A stretch of DNA of 53,997 nucleotides from Bacteroidota bacterium. GTDB lineage: Bacteria; Bacteroidota; Bacteroidia; Flavobacteriales; Flavobacteriaceae. This document shows positions 1 through 7,882 of the stretch, one piece after another; the first letter of the stretch is position 1; every line of letters begins with the position of its first letter. A model generated the notes under the pieces. It searched no databases and had not been told where the DNA came from. It saw only the letters and a program-made list of their open reading frames with translations. Where the stretch lies: assembly GCA_021793375.1 (NCBI GenBank), contig JAJYSY010000012.1:1-53997 (forward strand). The letters are read 5' to 3'. Both the position numbers and the translations under genes were made by a program.

Positions 1-503
1 CCTCTCCTACTTTTGGATTGGATACAGATAATTATATCGGTAGTCTTCCTCAATACAATAAAAGCGAAATTAAAAATCCGGTTGATTTTTATATAGAAAA
101 ACGCTTACAACCTCAATTTGAATTAGCAAAACAACAAGGTTTTACTTTTAAAGAATTATCGATATTTTATAAAAATTTAGAAGAAATTATCCCATTTGAA
201 AAACCTGCTTTAATTCACGGAGATTTATGGGGAGGAAATTATTTAACAGCCAAAAACAACACTCCGGTGTTGATAGATCCGGCGGTGGCTTTTGCGCCTC
301 GCGAAATGGATATTGCAATGATGAAATTATTCGGAGGTTTTCCCGAAGAAGTATTTGCTATTTATCATGAAATCTTCCCAATGCAAAAAGATTGGGAAGA
401 TCGTATAAAAATCTGGCAATTATATTATGTATTGGTTCACCTCAACCTTTTTGGAAGAAGTTATTTAAATGCCGTAAAAAACATCTTAAAAAGATTTTCT
501 TAA
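1..503 (+). CDS. Fructosamine/ketosamine kinase family protein, C-terminal part
   Basis: The reading frame is already open at base 3, so the gene starts upstream of the window and only about 166 C-terminal residues are visible. A TTG at position 18 is internal to the gene and is not its start. The motif HGDLWGGNYL, followed by DPAVAFAPREMDIAMM, is the aminoglycoside-phosphotransferase-type catalytic loop and metal-binding Asp region of fructosamine-3-kinase proteins. The upstream residues FGLDTDNYIGSLPQYN match the family's FG-DN-IGS-PQ-N segment. Members phosphorylate ketosamine adducts on proteins or small amines, a deglycation role; the substrate here is not known. The stop overlaps the stop of the convergent exonuclease gene by 4 bp. 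Confidence 0.85.
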   Translation, partial: SPTFGLDTDNYIGSLPQYNKSEIKNPVDFYIEKRLQPQFELAKQQGFTFKELSIFYKNLEEIIPFEKPALIHGDLWGGNYLTAKNNTPVLIDPAVAFAPREMDIAMMKLFGGFPEEVFAIYHEIFPMQKDWEDRIKIWQLYYVLVHLNLFGRSYLNAVKNILKRFS

Positions 504-1264
504 ATCGCTAATTCCAATAAAACCGGACAATGATCGCTGTGTACAGCTTCAGACAAAATCACAGCTCTTTTAATTTTCTCTTCCAAAGGTTTGGTAATCA
601 TATGATAATCCAATCTCCAACCTTTATTTCTCGCTCTGGAATTTGCGCGATAACTCCACCAAGAATATTGAACATCTTCAGGATTTAACAAGCGAAAAGT
701 ATCTATAAATCCACTTTCTAAAAACTTGCTCAACCAATCTCGTTCTACCGGTAAAAATCCGGAAACTCTTTTTAAACGCACCGGATCGTGAATATCAATT
801 GCTTGATGACAGATATTATAATCTCCTGAAATTACTAAATTGGGAAATTCTTTTTTTAAGTTATTTATATATTCCTGAAAATCATCCATATAAGTGAGTT
901 TAAAATCCAATCGATGATCGCTTGTTCCGGAAGGAAGATATAAACTCATCACAGAAACATCATCAAAATCAGCTCTTATATTTCGCCCTTCTTCATCCAT
1001 ATAAGGAATTCCGGTTCCGTAAGTAACATTATTGGGTTTTATTTTACTCAATAAAGCCACTCCGCTATACCCTTTTTTCTCTGCAGGATACCAATAACAA
1101 TATTTATAACCTATTTCTTTAAAAACATTTTCATCAAACTGCTCCGGATTCGCTTTTATTTCTTGCAAACAAACCACATCGGGTGCAGCTTGTGCCAACC
1201 AATCTACTATTCCTTTTCTCATCGCAGCGCGAATTCCATTTACGTTGTAAGAAATTATCTTCAT
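500..1264 (-). CDS. xth: Exodeoxyribonuclease III (AP endonuclease family)
   Basis: A 254-residue protein of the Mg-dependent exonuclease/endonuclease/phosphatase fold. It begins MKIISYNVNGIRAA, has the metal-binding Glu in CLQEIKA, the SGDYN motif, and the C-terminal SDHCPV motif with the catalytic His. It cleaves DNA at abasic sites and has 3'-exonuclease activity in base-excision repair. I chose the ATG at 1264 because family members start directly with the first beta strand (KIISYNVNG). An in-frame start at 1285 would only add seven residues. The gene is convergent with the kinase gene and overlaps it by 4 bp at the stops. Confidence 0.93.
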   Translation of the reverse strand: MKIISYNVNGIRAAMRKGIVDWLAQAAPDVVCLQEIKANPEQFDENVFKEIGYKYCYWYPAEKKGYSGVALLSKIKPNNVTYGTGIPYMDEEGRNIRADFDDVSVMSLYLPSGTSDHRLDFKLTYMDDFQEYINNLKKEFPNLVISGDYNICHQAIDIHDPVRLKRVSGFLPVERDWLSKFLESGFIDTFRLLNPEDVQYSWWSYRANSRARNKGWRLDYHMITKPLEEKIKRAVILSEAVHSDHCPVLLELAI

Positions 1265-1375
1265 ATCATTAAAAATTTTGCTCAAAAATAAGTTTTAAAA
1301 TCACTAAAGAAAAAAATCTATCTTAAAAACTAAATTACTTATCTTCGTTATAAGACTTTATAGTTTAATTTCAAT

Positions 1376-1807
1376 ATGAATAAAAAAATAATAGGAAGAA
1401 CAGATCGAGCTGATTTTCCGGAATTAAAACTGCGAAATATTCCGATAAAAATTGATACCGGAGCTTATACCTCTTCTATTCATTGTTCAGAAATTGAGGA
1501 AAAAGAAGGGAAATTATCCTGCGTTTTTATAGCGGATAAAAACGCTTTAAATTCTAAAAATAAAATTACATTTGCATCCTATAAAAATGTTACCGTCAGG
1601 AGCAGCAACGGGATTGCTCAAAACAGATATGTAGTTGAATCAACTATAGAATTGTTTGGAAAAACCTATAAAATCAGTCTTTCTTTAAATGATCGTAGCG
1701 ATATGAAATTTCCTGTTTTAATAGGCAGAAAATTCTTAAACGGAAAATTTATTGTGGACCCGGAATTAGAAAACATTTCAGTAAAAGAACAAAAAACATC
1801 TTCATGA
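1376..1807 (+). CDS. Retropepsin-like aspartic protease of the RimK-associated (PF05618) family
   Basis: A 143-residue protein with an aspartic-protease signature DTGA at residues 27-30 ([12 protein letters not shown]), followed by a beta-rich body and a second conserved segment [10 protein letters not shown]. Databases often call this family 'ATP-dependent zinc protease', although the motif is that of a single-domain retropepsin. It often sits next to rimK. Here its last four bases (ATGA, 1804-1807) overlap the rimK start, so the two are translationally coupled. From this context I infer a role in trimming or regulating the RimK glutamylation product. That role is not demonstrated by the sequence. 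Confidence 0.8.
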   Translation: MNKKIIGRTDRADFPELKLRNIPIKIDTGAYTSSIHCSEIEEKEGKLSCVFIADKNALNSKNKITFASYKNVTVRSSNGIAQNRYVVESTIELFGKTYKISLSLNDRSDMKFPVLIGRKFLNGKFIVDPELENISVKEQKTSS

Positions 1808-2676
1808 AAATTTTAGTTTTATCTCGTAACAAAAACCTTTACTCTACACAACGATTAGTAGAAGCAGCCGGAAAACGCGGACACGAAGTACAAGTTGTTG
1901 ATCATTTAAAATGCAATATCACCATTGAAAAGAAAAAACCAAGAATTTATTATAAAGGTGAATTTTTAGATGACATCGACGCTATTATTCCAAGAGTTGG
2001 TGCTTCTGTGACATTTTATGGAACAGCAGTAATCCGACAATTTGAAATGATGGGTGTTTTTTCGACAGTAGAATCAGAAGCTTTGGTAAGAAGTCGTGAT
2101 AAGCTGAGAAGTTTACAGATTTTATCTAAAGCTAAAGTGGGTTTGCCAAAAACTGTTTTCACCAACTACTCAAATGAAGTAGAAGATATCATCAATCAAG
2201 TGGGCGGAACTCCTTTAATCATCAAACTTTTAGAAGGAACCCAAGGATTGGGTGTTGTTTTGGCTGAAACAAAAAATGCGGCAAAATCCGTTATTGAAGC
2301 TTTTAACGGTCTGCAAGCCCGAGTGATGGTTCAAGAGTTTATAGATGAAGCCAAAGGCGAAGATATTCGTGCTTTTGTGGTTGACGGACATGTGATTGGC
2401 GCAATGAAAAGAAAAGCAAAAGACGGAGAATTTAGGTCTAACTTACATCGTGGAGGAACTGCAGAAATTGTTGAATTATCTGATGAAGAAGAAATTGCTG
2501 CCATCAAAGCGGTAAAAGCTTTAGGACTTGATGTGGCGGGAGTGGATATGCTGCAAAGCAAAAGAGGACCGCTTATTTTAGAAGTAAATCCTTCTCCGGG
2601 ATTGGAAGGAATTGAAAAAGCCACCAATAAAAATATTGCCAAATCCATTATCAGATATATTGAAAAAAATATTTAA
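1804..2676 (+). CDS. rimK: RimK-type ATP-grasp glutamate ligase (ribosomal protein S6 modification)
   Basis: A 290-residue ATP-grasp ligase. The N-terminal pre-ATP-grasp domain has [13 protein letters not shown]. The glycine-rich nucleotide loop EGTQGLGV lies near residues 143-150, and the C-terminal metal-binding motif is [12 protein letters not shown]. RimK adds glutamate residues to the C terminus of ribosomal protein S6 in characterised bacteria. The length matches the E. coli enzyme of about 300 residues. It is the middle gene of a tight three-gene run: 4 bp overlap with the protease gene upstream and 3 bp before the folate gene downstream. Confidence 0.9.
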   Translation: MKILVLSRNKNLYSTQRLVEAAGKRGHEVQVVDHLKCNITIEKKKPRIYYKGEFLDDIDAIIPRVGASVTFYGTAVIRQFEMMGVFSTVESEALVRSRDKLRSLQILSKAKVGLPKTVFTNYSNEVEDIINQVGGTPLIIKLLEGTQGLGVVLAETKNAAKSVIEAFNGLQARVMVQEFIDEAKGEDIRAFVVDGHVIGAMKRKAKDGEFRSNLHRGGTAEIVELSDEEEIAAIKAVKALGLDVAGVDMLQSKRGPLILEVNPSPGLEGIEKATNKNIAKSIIRYIEKNI

Positions 2677-2679
2677 AAG

Positions 2680-3237
2680 ATGAAAATCAAGCTTAGAGAA
2701 ATATATAAAGAAAAACGAAATCTACTGTCTTCAGAAGAAATCGAACAAAAAAGTTTGGCCATAGCCAACCAAACTTTACAACTTCCTATTTGGGAGAAAA
2801 ACATTTACTCTATTTTTTTAAGCATTCGAGATAAAAAAGAAATCAACACTGATTTTATTCTTCATATTTTACACGGAAAAGACAAAAATATAGCAGTTTC
2901 TAAAAGCGATTTCTCCGCTCACACTATGACGCATTATCTTTTAACAGATAACACAAAAATAAAAGTCAATCATTGGGGAATTCCTGAACCGGTAGAAGGA
3001 ATAGAAATCCCTGAAAATAAAATAGAGGTAGTTTTTGTTCCGCTTTTGGCTTTTGATTTACAAGGACATCGCGTAGGTTATGGAAAAGGATTTTACGACA
3101 GATTTTTAGCCAATTGCCCTGATGCTATTAAAGTTGGTTTGTCCTTTTTTGAAGCAGAAAAACAACCAATTAAAAGCCATAAAAATGATATCCCTTTAGA
3201 CTTTTGTGTTACACCCGACAAAATCTATGAATTTTAA
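2680..3237 (+). CDS. 5-formyltetrahydrofolate cyclo-ligase
   Basis: A 185-residue protein of the 5-FTHF cyclo-ligase/NagB-like fold. The family signature GHRVGYGKGFYDRFL is near residues 128-142, the N terminus has the expected basic segment (YKEKRNLLSSEEI), and the usual PLLAFD strand precedes the signature. The enzyme converts 5-formyl-THF to 5,10-methenyl-THF with ATP, recycling a storage folate into one-carbon metabolism. It follows rimK by 3 bp and is probably co-transcribed. Its last four bases overlap the stop of convergent lspA. Confidence 0.9.
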   Translation: MKIKLREIYKEKRNLLSSEEIEQKSLAIANQTLQLPIWEKNIYSIFLSIRDKKEINTDFILHILHGKDKNIAVSKSDFSAHTMTHYLLTDNTKIKVNHWGIPEPVEGIEIPENKIEVVFVPLLAFDLQGHRVGYGKGFYDRFLANCPDAIKVGLSFFEAEKQPIKSHKNDIPLDFCVTPDKIYEF

Positions 3238-3857
3238 ATTTCTGTTTGAACCTCTGCTTTATTTTCCTTTTTAAAAGCTTGTCTGTTAAATAAAATCATC
3301 ATTACAAACCCAATAGTGATAGAAGAATCTGCAATATTAAAAACAGGTTCAAAAAAAGTAAAGTATTCTCCACCCCACACCGGAATCCACTCTGGCAAAT
3401 ACCCTTCCCACAAAGGGAAATACAACATATCCACTACTTTTCCGTGCAATAAAGTACCATAAGGTTCATCAGACAAAAAAGAGGCTACTTGTCTATGGCT
3501 GTCATTAAAAAGTACACCATAAAAAACAGAATCTATAATATTTCCCAAAGCTCCTGCAAAAATCAGAGAAATACTGACAATCAACATTTTAGAACCTTTC
3601 TTTTTGATGGTATCCCACAACCAATATCCAATTCCCACAATGGCGATTAACCGAAATAAAGTCAGAATTAATTTTCCATATTCCCCGGGAATTCTCGCCC
3701 CCCAAGCCATGCCTTCATTTTCAACAAAAAGTATTCTAAACCATTCAAATACTTTAACTTGCTCACCCAACATAAAGTTGGTTTTGATATAAATCTTGCT
3801 GATTTGATCTATTAATAAAATCAGTATAATTAAAAGTCCAGATTTTTTTAAGGACAT
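3234..3857 (-). CDS. lspA: Lipoprotein signal peptidase (signal peptidase II)
   Basis: A 207-residue inner-membrane aspartyl peptidase with four predicted membrane segments. The catalytic Asp pair is in the conserved boxes GALGNIIDS and VFNIADSSITIG. It cleaves prolipoprotein signal peptides before the lipid-modified Cys; the lipoproteins at 20438 and 33005 in this window would be substrates. The protein is longer than E. coli LspA (about 164 residues) because of a periplasmic insertion between the two catalytic boxes (residues about 118-160), as is common in Bacteroidota. The left flank of the accessory island begins directly upstream of its start. Confidence 0.92.
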   Translation of the reverse strand: MSLKKSGLLIILILLIDQISKIYIKTNFMLGEQVKVFEWFRILFVENEGMAWGARIPGEYGKLILTLFRLIAIVGIGYWLWDTIKKKGSKMLIVSISLIFAGALGNIIDSVFYGVLFNDSHRQVASFLSDEPYGTLLHGKVVDMLYFPLWEGYLPEWIPVWGGEYFTFFEPVFNIADSSITIGFVMMILFNRQAFKKENKAEVQTEI

Positions 3858-4012
3858 ATTTCTTGAATTTAAAAGTCCAAAAATACAGTTTTTATTGGAT
3901 TTATCTGCTTACTTCTTTTTTGAATAAAATTAATTGGTTAAAGCTGAACGATTACTGAGAAAAATACAAAACTTCAACTTTGATTTTAACAAACCATAAC
4001 ACCCCCTTAAAA

Positions 4013-4026
4013 ATGTGTTGACACAT
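4013..4026. promoter_or_regulatory. Operator-like palindrome overlapping the -33 box
   Basis: ATGTGT-TG-ACACAT is a perfect 6-bp inverted repeat with a 2-bp centre. It sits across the TTG -33 element of the promoter at 4018-4048. This position would let a dimeric repressor block the promoter. No regulator gene is adjacent, so the binding protein is unknown. Confidence 0.45.
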
Positions 4027-4048
4027 CTGAAGAAATAGTCTATATTTG
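4018..4048 (+). promoter_or_regulatory. Bacteroidota-type promoter heading the accessory array
   Basis: TTG (4018-4020), a 20-nt gap, then TATATTTG (4041-4048) match the flavobacterial -33/-7 consensus TTTG or TTG - N17-23 - TAnnTTTG. Transcription would start around 4053-4056 and run through the hairpin at 4071-4131 into the first cassette gene. It is one of the best promoter matches in the window and the clearest one before the co-directional array. Confidence 0.65.
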
Positions 4049-4070
4049 AAAAAAATTAAACATATTGAGA

Positions 4071-4147
4071 TTAACACTGACCCTCACAGATATGGAATAT
4101 ATACGCCATAAAGTAAGGAGGGTTGTGTTAATGTGCATGTTGCCTGC
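4071..4147 (+). repeat. Hairpin and first cassette core site (GTTGCCTGC)
   Basis: The left arm TTAACACTGACCCTC (4071-4085) pairs with GAGGGTTGTGTTAA (4118-4131) with a small central bulge. A nested TATGG (4091-4095)/CCATA (4106-4110) pair lies inside. There is no following T-run, so this does not look like a terminator. Eight bases further on, GTTGCCTGC (4139-4147) opens the first cassette. Its first eight bases are the exact reverse complement of CAGGCAAC at 5963-5970 at the end of that cassette. The hairpin lies in the predicted 5' leader of the 4166 gene. It may be the equivalent of an attI site or a shorter element of the same class. Confidence 0.55.
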
Positions 4148-4165
4148 AATTTCAAAAACATCTAA

Positions 4166-5962
4166 ATGAATCTAAACAAGAGCAAGTTTGAACTTAAAAT
4201 TTTTCAAATAGACAAAAACTATTTTGAAATTAGAAACAAGTCCTTTTCTGACGTAATTAATGTTATAGAAACAAACCATATCAAAGGTCTACGACATAAA
4301 TTTGCTGACCTAGATATAAATATAGTCGACCCTCAAATTAAATTCGCTCAAGACAAACATTTTCAGTTTTGTTCTTACTGCTTTAGACAACCTAAAAAAA
4401 AGTTTTATTGGACCTTGTTTTTACCTTCTGAATTAACTGAAGGTCAGAATTTTGATGTTGTTGAATTTTCATATGTTCTATTTATAAAATATAAAGGAAG
4501 TATTTATTGTGTTATTAGTGGAAGCGGTATGAGTGTTATTAAAAAATATGTTCATTCCTCTTTTGGTATTGAAATTTATAAAAAAATCGCAAGCCCTGCA
4601 GAAGATAATATCATTCAGTTAGAAATTAGGAGTATAGCTAATAATGTTTCCTCTAAAAGAGAAACTTTTCATTTGAATCAAACAGTTTCCGAAACTTTAA
4701 ACTATTCTGATGTACCGAAAAAAATAAAATTAATTATAAGAGAAGAATTAAAAGAGACCGTTTTTAAAGAATATAAGTTAAGTGATAATTCACCTCTAAT
4801 GATTGTGGGTTCATTCTTTTTTTTAAAAAAGAAACTGAATTTCGACGAATTAAAACAATTAATAATAAAGTTAAACAATATCAATGAACAAAAGAAACCA
4901 AAACAGCTTACATTATTTACAAGAATTGATTCCACAACATTAATTGAAAAACTTGACAATACTCTATTAGAATTAGTAGTTAACGATGTACAGCTTCATA
5001 GAGAGCCTGATAAGGTGGCTTTTGCACAAAAAAATGTCATTGAGTTAGTGCATCCATCTAAACTTGAAAGGTTTTATGAATGTGAAGATTTTGTAATAAG
5101 ATTTAAACACTCTAAAGGTAAAAAGGATCTGATTGTAGAGAAAAGAACAGATCTTTACTTCTACGCGACAAAACATATTTTTGAAAACAAGAAATCAGAT
5201 AAGAAGTTTGATCTAATTGGTGATATTTATAAACAAAACATTAGAGGGCGCATAAATGGTAAGGAAAAAACCTACGGAACATTTTTTTCTCACTTAACAG
5301 CGGAGGTTGTGTATGAAGGTAAGAAATACTTTAGGATTGATGAGACTTGGTACATTCTTGAAGATAAATTTCTTAAAAAAATGAATGAAGATGCTAAAGT
5401 TTACTACCGTAGATATAGATTAAAAGAAAGCATTCTTAATGAGTGGAAAGAAGGGGACGATGAAGAAACATATAACAATAGCCATCAAGATTTAGAAGAT
5501 TATTATGTGCTAGACAGAGTTATTAGTAAAGAAAACATTGAACTTTGCGACATTCTTCATATCACTGAGAATAAAGCTTATTTTATTCACGTGAAAAATG
5601 GTTTTGATACGAAAATGCGGGATTTATACATTCAAGTTATTTTAGCGGCAAAAAAATTATCTAATGATTTGAATAATTCCACCGGTATAAAATACTTAAA
5701 AAATACATTGAAAAAATATAATTTAAAAAATCCCAAAAAGATTAATGCTCAAGATTTTATAGATAAAATAATGGATCGTACATTGGAAATACATTTTGTT
5801 ATGGCATTTAAAAATAATTATAGAAAAGGCTTAGGGATTTATGACCGAATTGACAAAAGTAATTCTAACATTGCTAAGTATTCACTTGTTCAGGTAGTGA
5901 GAGAAATGCAAGAGTTTGATTTTGAAATTAATCTTATTGATATCTCGGAAATTACCAACTGA
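4166..5962 (+). CDS. TIGR04141/DUF6119 family sporadically distributed protein, predicted nuclease-like
   Basis: A 598-residue protein that I assign to the sporadically distributed TIGR04141 (DUF6119) family from its overall pattern. The C-terminal part carries a PD-(D/E)XK-like arrangement: Glu459 and Asp462 in IELCDIL, then H475-V-K477 in YFIHVK, then Gln490. His replaces the usual acidic residue before the lysine. This arrangement is familiar in the family and suggests nucleic-acid cleavage. The N-terminal 350 residues are a mixed alpha/beta body with no motif I recognise. No signal peptide or membrane segment is visible. It is the first gene after the array promoter. Its TGA stop is immediately followed by the element at 5963. 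Family members tend to occur in defence-type islands, so an anti-phage role is plausible but inferred. Confidence 0.65.
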   Translation: MNLNKSKFELKIFQIDKNYFEIRNKSFSDVINVIETNHIKGLRHKFADLDINIVDPQIKFAQDKHFQFCSYCFRQPKKKFYWTLFLPSELTEGQNFDVVEFSYVLFIKYKGSIYCVISGSGMSVIKKYVHSSFGIEIYKKIASPAEDNIIQLEIRSIANNVSSKRETFHLNQTVSETLNYSDVPKKIKLIIREELKETVFKEYKLSDNSPLMIVGSFFFLKKKLNFDELKQLIIKLNNINEQKKPKQLTLFTRIDSTTLIEKLDNTLLELVVNDVQLHREPDKVAFAQKNVIELVHPSKLERFYECEDFVIRFKHSKGKKDLIVEKRTDLYFYATKHIFENKKSDKKFDLIGDIYKQNIRGRINGKEKTYGTFFSHLTAEVVYEGKKYFRIDETWYILEDKFLKKMNEDAKVYYRRYRLKESILNEWKEGDDEETYNNSHQDLEDYYVLDRVISKENIELCDILHITENKAYFIHVKNGFDTKMRDLYIQVILAAKKLSNDLNNSTGIKYLKNTLKKYNLKNPKKINAQDFIDKIMDRTLEIHFVMAFKNNYRKGLGIYDRIDKSNSNIAKYSLVQVVREMQEFDFEINLIDISEITN

Positions 5963-6157
5963 CAGGCAACAAACAGTTTGCCGCAAGGGCGGTTATTGTT
6001 TAAAATTCAACAGTCGGTTTTCTTTGGACGCAAAAGCCATTTATTAAACTTTTTGGTTAAATTTAAAGCTTAAAACGGCTTTTGCTCGGGTTGGTTCTAA
6101 ATCGAAGTTTTCGGCTTCTTTGCCCGCCCCAGCGGCAAGCTGCAACCCGTTGTATGC
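5963..6157 (+). repeat. Integron attC-like palindromic element 1
   Basis: Outer left CAGGCAAC (5963-5970) closes cassette 1, and outer right GTTGTATGC (6149-6157) opens cassette 2. The inner arms AGTTTGCCGCAAGGGCGG (5975-5992) and CCGCCCCAGCGGCAAGCT (6124-6141) are complementary at 15 of 18 positions. A nested perfect 9-bp pair is GCAAAAGCC (6030-6038)/GGCTTTTGC (6077-6085). The spacer between core and inner arm is 4 nt on the left and 7 nt on the right. The segment 6073-6140 is identical to 7022-7089 at about 58 of 68 positions. The element is visibly richer in GC than the flanking genes. Confidence 0.7.
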
Positions 6158-6168
6158 AATCAAGACAA

Positions 6169-6657
6169 ATGGAATCAGTAGTTAAAAACTTAACAAATTT
6201 TTTAAACTCAGGCTTCGAAATTATAATGGAGTCGGATTTAGTCAGCTTATTGTTTCATTGTTATTTAACCGAATATCCGAAAAAGATAAATAATATCCAC
6301 TCTGATACCAGAGTATTTAATTCAGATGGCTCACATATTGATTTAGTGGTCGGAGCAATAACATTTAAAAGCAAGAGACCCTCGATTATTCCCGAATTAT
6401 TAGTTGAATGTAAAATATTCGGTAATGGTTTCACTTCAAGTCAATTGTCTAAAAGATTTGCCTATTTAAAAGATGATTTAATAAAACTAAATCAAATTGA
6501 GCATAAAGTCCCAAAATATATAATCGTCTATGATTATTGTAATTATTTAAACGATTTGAGAGAAAAGGAACTTGTTCAAATAAGAAATAATTTAAACAAA
6601 AACATTTCGATTTTTATAATTTATAAACAAAAAAAGTACAATTTCAAAATTTTGTAA
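6169..6657 (+). CDS. Small PD-(D/E)XK-like protein of unknown function
   Basis: A 162-residue protein. I placed the start at the ATG at 6169 because the upstream in-frame extension to 6082 is a translation of the repeat element, not protein-like sequence. The order of possible catalytic residues is Glu21 (MESDL), Asp58 (HIDLVVG), then E80-C-K82 (ELLVECKIF). This is the Glu-Asp-ExK pattern of the PD-(D/E)XK nuclease superfamily, and the sequence after it (SKRFAYLKDDLIKL) could be the following helix. I do not recognise a named family. The next gene starts 3 bp after its stop, so the pair probably acts together. Nuclease activity is inferred from the motif only. Confidence 0.6.
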   Translation: MESVVKNLTNFLNSGFEIIMESDLVSLLFHCYLTEYPKKINNIHSDTRVFNSDGSHIDLVVGAITFKSKRPSIIPELLVECKIFGNGFTSSQLSKRFAYLKDDLIKLNQIEHKVPKYIIVYDYCNYLNDLREKELVQIRNNLNKNISIFIIYKQKKYNFKIL

Positions 6658-6660
6658 ATA

Positions 6661-6966
6661 ATGGCAATTAGAAAAAGTAAAGAAGAAAACTTTCAAATCT
6701 CCGGAAGTTTAGCGGAAGTTATTCAAAAATGTGAAACGGCGCTCGAAGATGGTAATTTTACGAAGATAAATGTGAACAAAACTATTAATCAGTTAACAGC
6801 CAATTATAAAAAATTCACTGTTTGGGGAAAAATCAAAATTACTTTGACAGAAGATAACGGAAAGATAAATATACATTCTCAATCAACAGCTAATGCAGAT
6901 AATATTTATGCATTATTTAGTAGCCCAAACGATAAAATATTAAAACAATTTAAAAGCAATCTGTGA
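6661..6966 (+). CDS. Conserved small protein of unknown function
   Basis: A 101-residue soluble protein without signal peptide or membrane helices. It has an N-terminal helix (SLAEVIQKCETALEDGNF), a central strand pair around NYKKFTVWGKIKITL, and the ending STANADNIYALFSSPNDKIL, which looks like a small conserved alpha/beta domain. I recall similar stand-alone proteins in Bacteroidota but no function for them. It begins 3 bp after the PD-(D/E)XK-like gene and shares its cassette, bounded by 6149 and 6981. A partner, inhibitor or specificity role for that protein is possible but unproven. Confidence 0.6.
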   Translation: MAIRKSKEENFQISGSLAEVIQKCETALEDGNFTKINVNKTINQLTANYKKFTVWGKIKITLTEDNGKINIHSQSTANADNIYALFSSPNDKILKQFKSNL

Positions 6967-6972
6967 GAAAAA

Positions 6973-7106
6973 GCATACAACACAACATTTGACAAAAATG
7001 CTAGTAATGTTTAAAACTCAAAAATGGCTTTTGCTCGGGTCGGTTTTGAAATCAAAATTTCGGTTTCTTTGCCCGCCCCAGCGGCAAGCAGTAAACCGTT
7101 AGCGGT
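6973..7106 (+). repeat. Integron attC-like palindromic element 2
   Basis: Left GCATACAAC (6973-6981) is the exact 9-bp reverse complement of GTTGTATGC at 6149-6157, the start of the same cassette. Right GTTAGCGGT (7098-7106) opens the next cassette. The segment 7022-7089 is a close copy of 6073-6140 in element 1 (same length, about 58/68 identical). Unlike elements 1 and 3, the left inner arm (6981-7005) has largely lost pairing with the right arm, so this copy may be decayed or folded differently. Confidence 0.65.
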
Positions 7107-7124
7107 AATTGTAAAACAAAGAAA

Positions 7125-7874
7125 GTGAAAACATACATTTCAGATATAATACCAAGAATTCAAAGATTTTCTCAAAAACTTGATACCCTGACTTTGTTGA
7201 CAAATCAACATTGGGTTGTCATAGATGAAATTAAGAGTTCAAAGAATGTTTACATTTTTAGACAGAATAATGAACTTCTAATATCTCAAAATGGAAAAGT
7301 TGAAAAAGCAAAATGGGAATATTTAGGACACAATTCACTGTTAATTGACCGAAAAGACGAAAGTTATTTATTTAAGCGTGGATTTTTTGATGAAAATATT
7401 CTTGCGTTAAAAATTGATAATAAAGATAAATATGCTTTTCTTGTTAATGAAACTAAATTTGATAAAGAATTGAATTCTTTAGAAAACATAATGGAATTTC
7501 TGACCAGAAAATATATTGCGCCCCAAGCTAAAAAGAACATACAAAATACAACGAGGATAATAATTGAAAATAATGAACAAAATGGAAAACATATTGATTA
7601 TACAGCACCTGAATATAAAATAATTAATCAGACCGAAAAGAGTTCATTATTTAGTGGAATAATAGACAAATATTTAATTAAATTTGATGATGGTGAAAAG
7701 GGAGAAGTTTATGTAACGCGAAAGAATAAAAGAGCCTATTTTAAAGGAAAACCAGAAGGTTATTGGGTAAATATTAAATATGTATATGTGGACTTTGAAA
7801 GTTGCATTAATGCAATTCATTATTTTATTAAAAATCTAAAAGAATTAAAGACCGGTTTTATAAATAAATTTTAG
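7125..7874 (+). CDS. Hypothetical protein, cassette cargo
   Basis: A 249-residue soluble protein starting at GTG (7125); no ATG is placed to give a better N terminus. The first 125 residues look like a compact beta-rich domain (WVVIDEIKSSKNVYIFRQNN, then AKWEYLGHNSLLID and KRGFFDENILALKID). A linker and a C-terminal part with further strands follow (KYLIKFDDGEKGEVYV). I recognise no catalytic motif, signal peptide or membrane segment. The N-terminal segment resembles a domain I have seen in other uncharacterised Bacteroidota proteins. It is the only gene between elements 2 and 3, so it forms a single-gene cassette. Confidence 0.6.
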   Translation: MKTYISDIIPRIQRFSQKLDTLTLLTNQHWVVIDEIKSSKNVYIFRQNNELLISQNGKVEKAKWEYLGHNSLLIDRKDESYLFKRGFFDENILALKIDNKDKYAFLVNETKFDKELNSLENIMEFLTRKYIAPQAKKNIQNTTRIIIENNEQNGKHIDYTAPEYKIINQTEKSSLFSGIIDKYLIKFDDGEKGEVYVTRKNKRAYFKGKPEGYWVNIKYVYVDFESCINAIHYFIKNLKELKTGFINKF

Positions 7875-7882
7875 AGCAACAT

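Noticed and set aside
4071..4131. Rho-independent terminator upstream of the 4166 gene
   Set aside because: The stem is followed by GTGCATGTTGCC and not by a T-run, and it lies between a promoter and its gene.
6082..6168. N-terminal extension of the small PD-(D/E)XK-like gene to an upstream TTG/ATG-type start
   Set aside because: These codons translate the right half of palindromic element 1 (6073-6157), which also occurs where no protein is encoded in frame. The ATG at 6169 gives a clean start.
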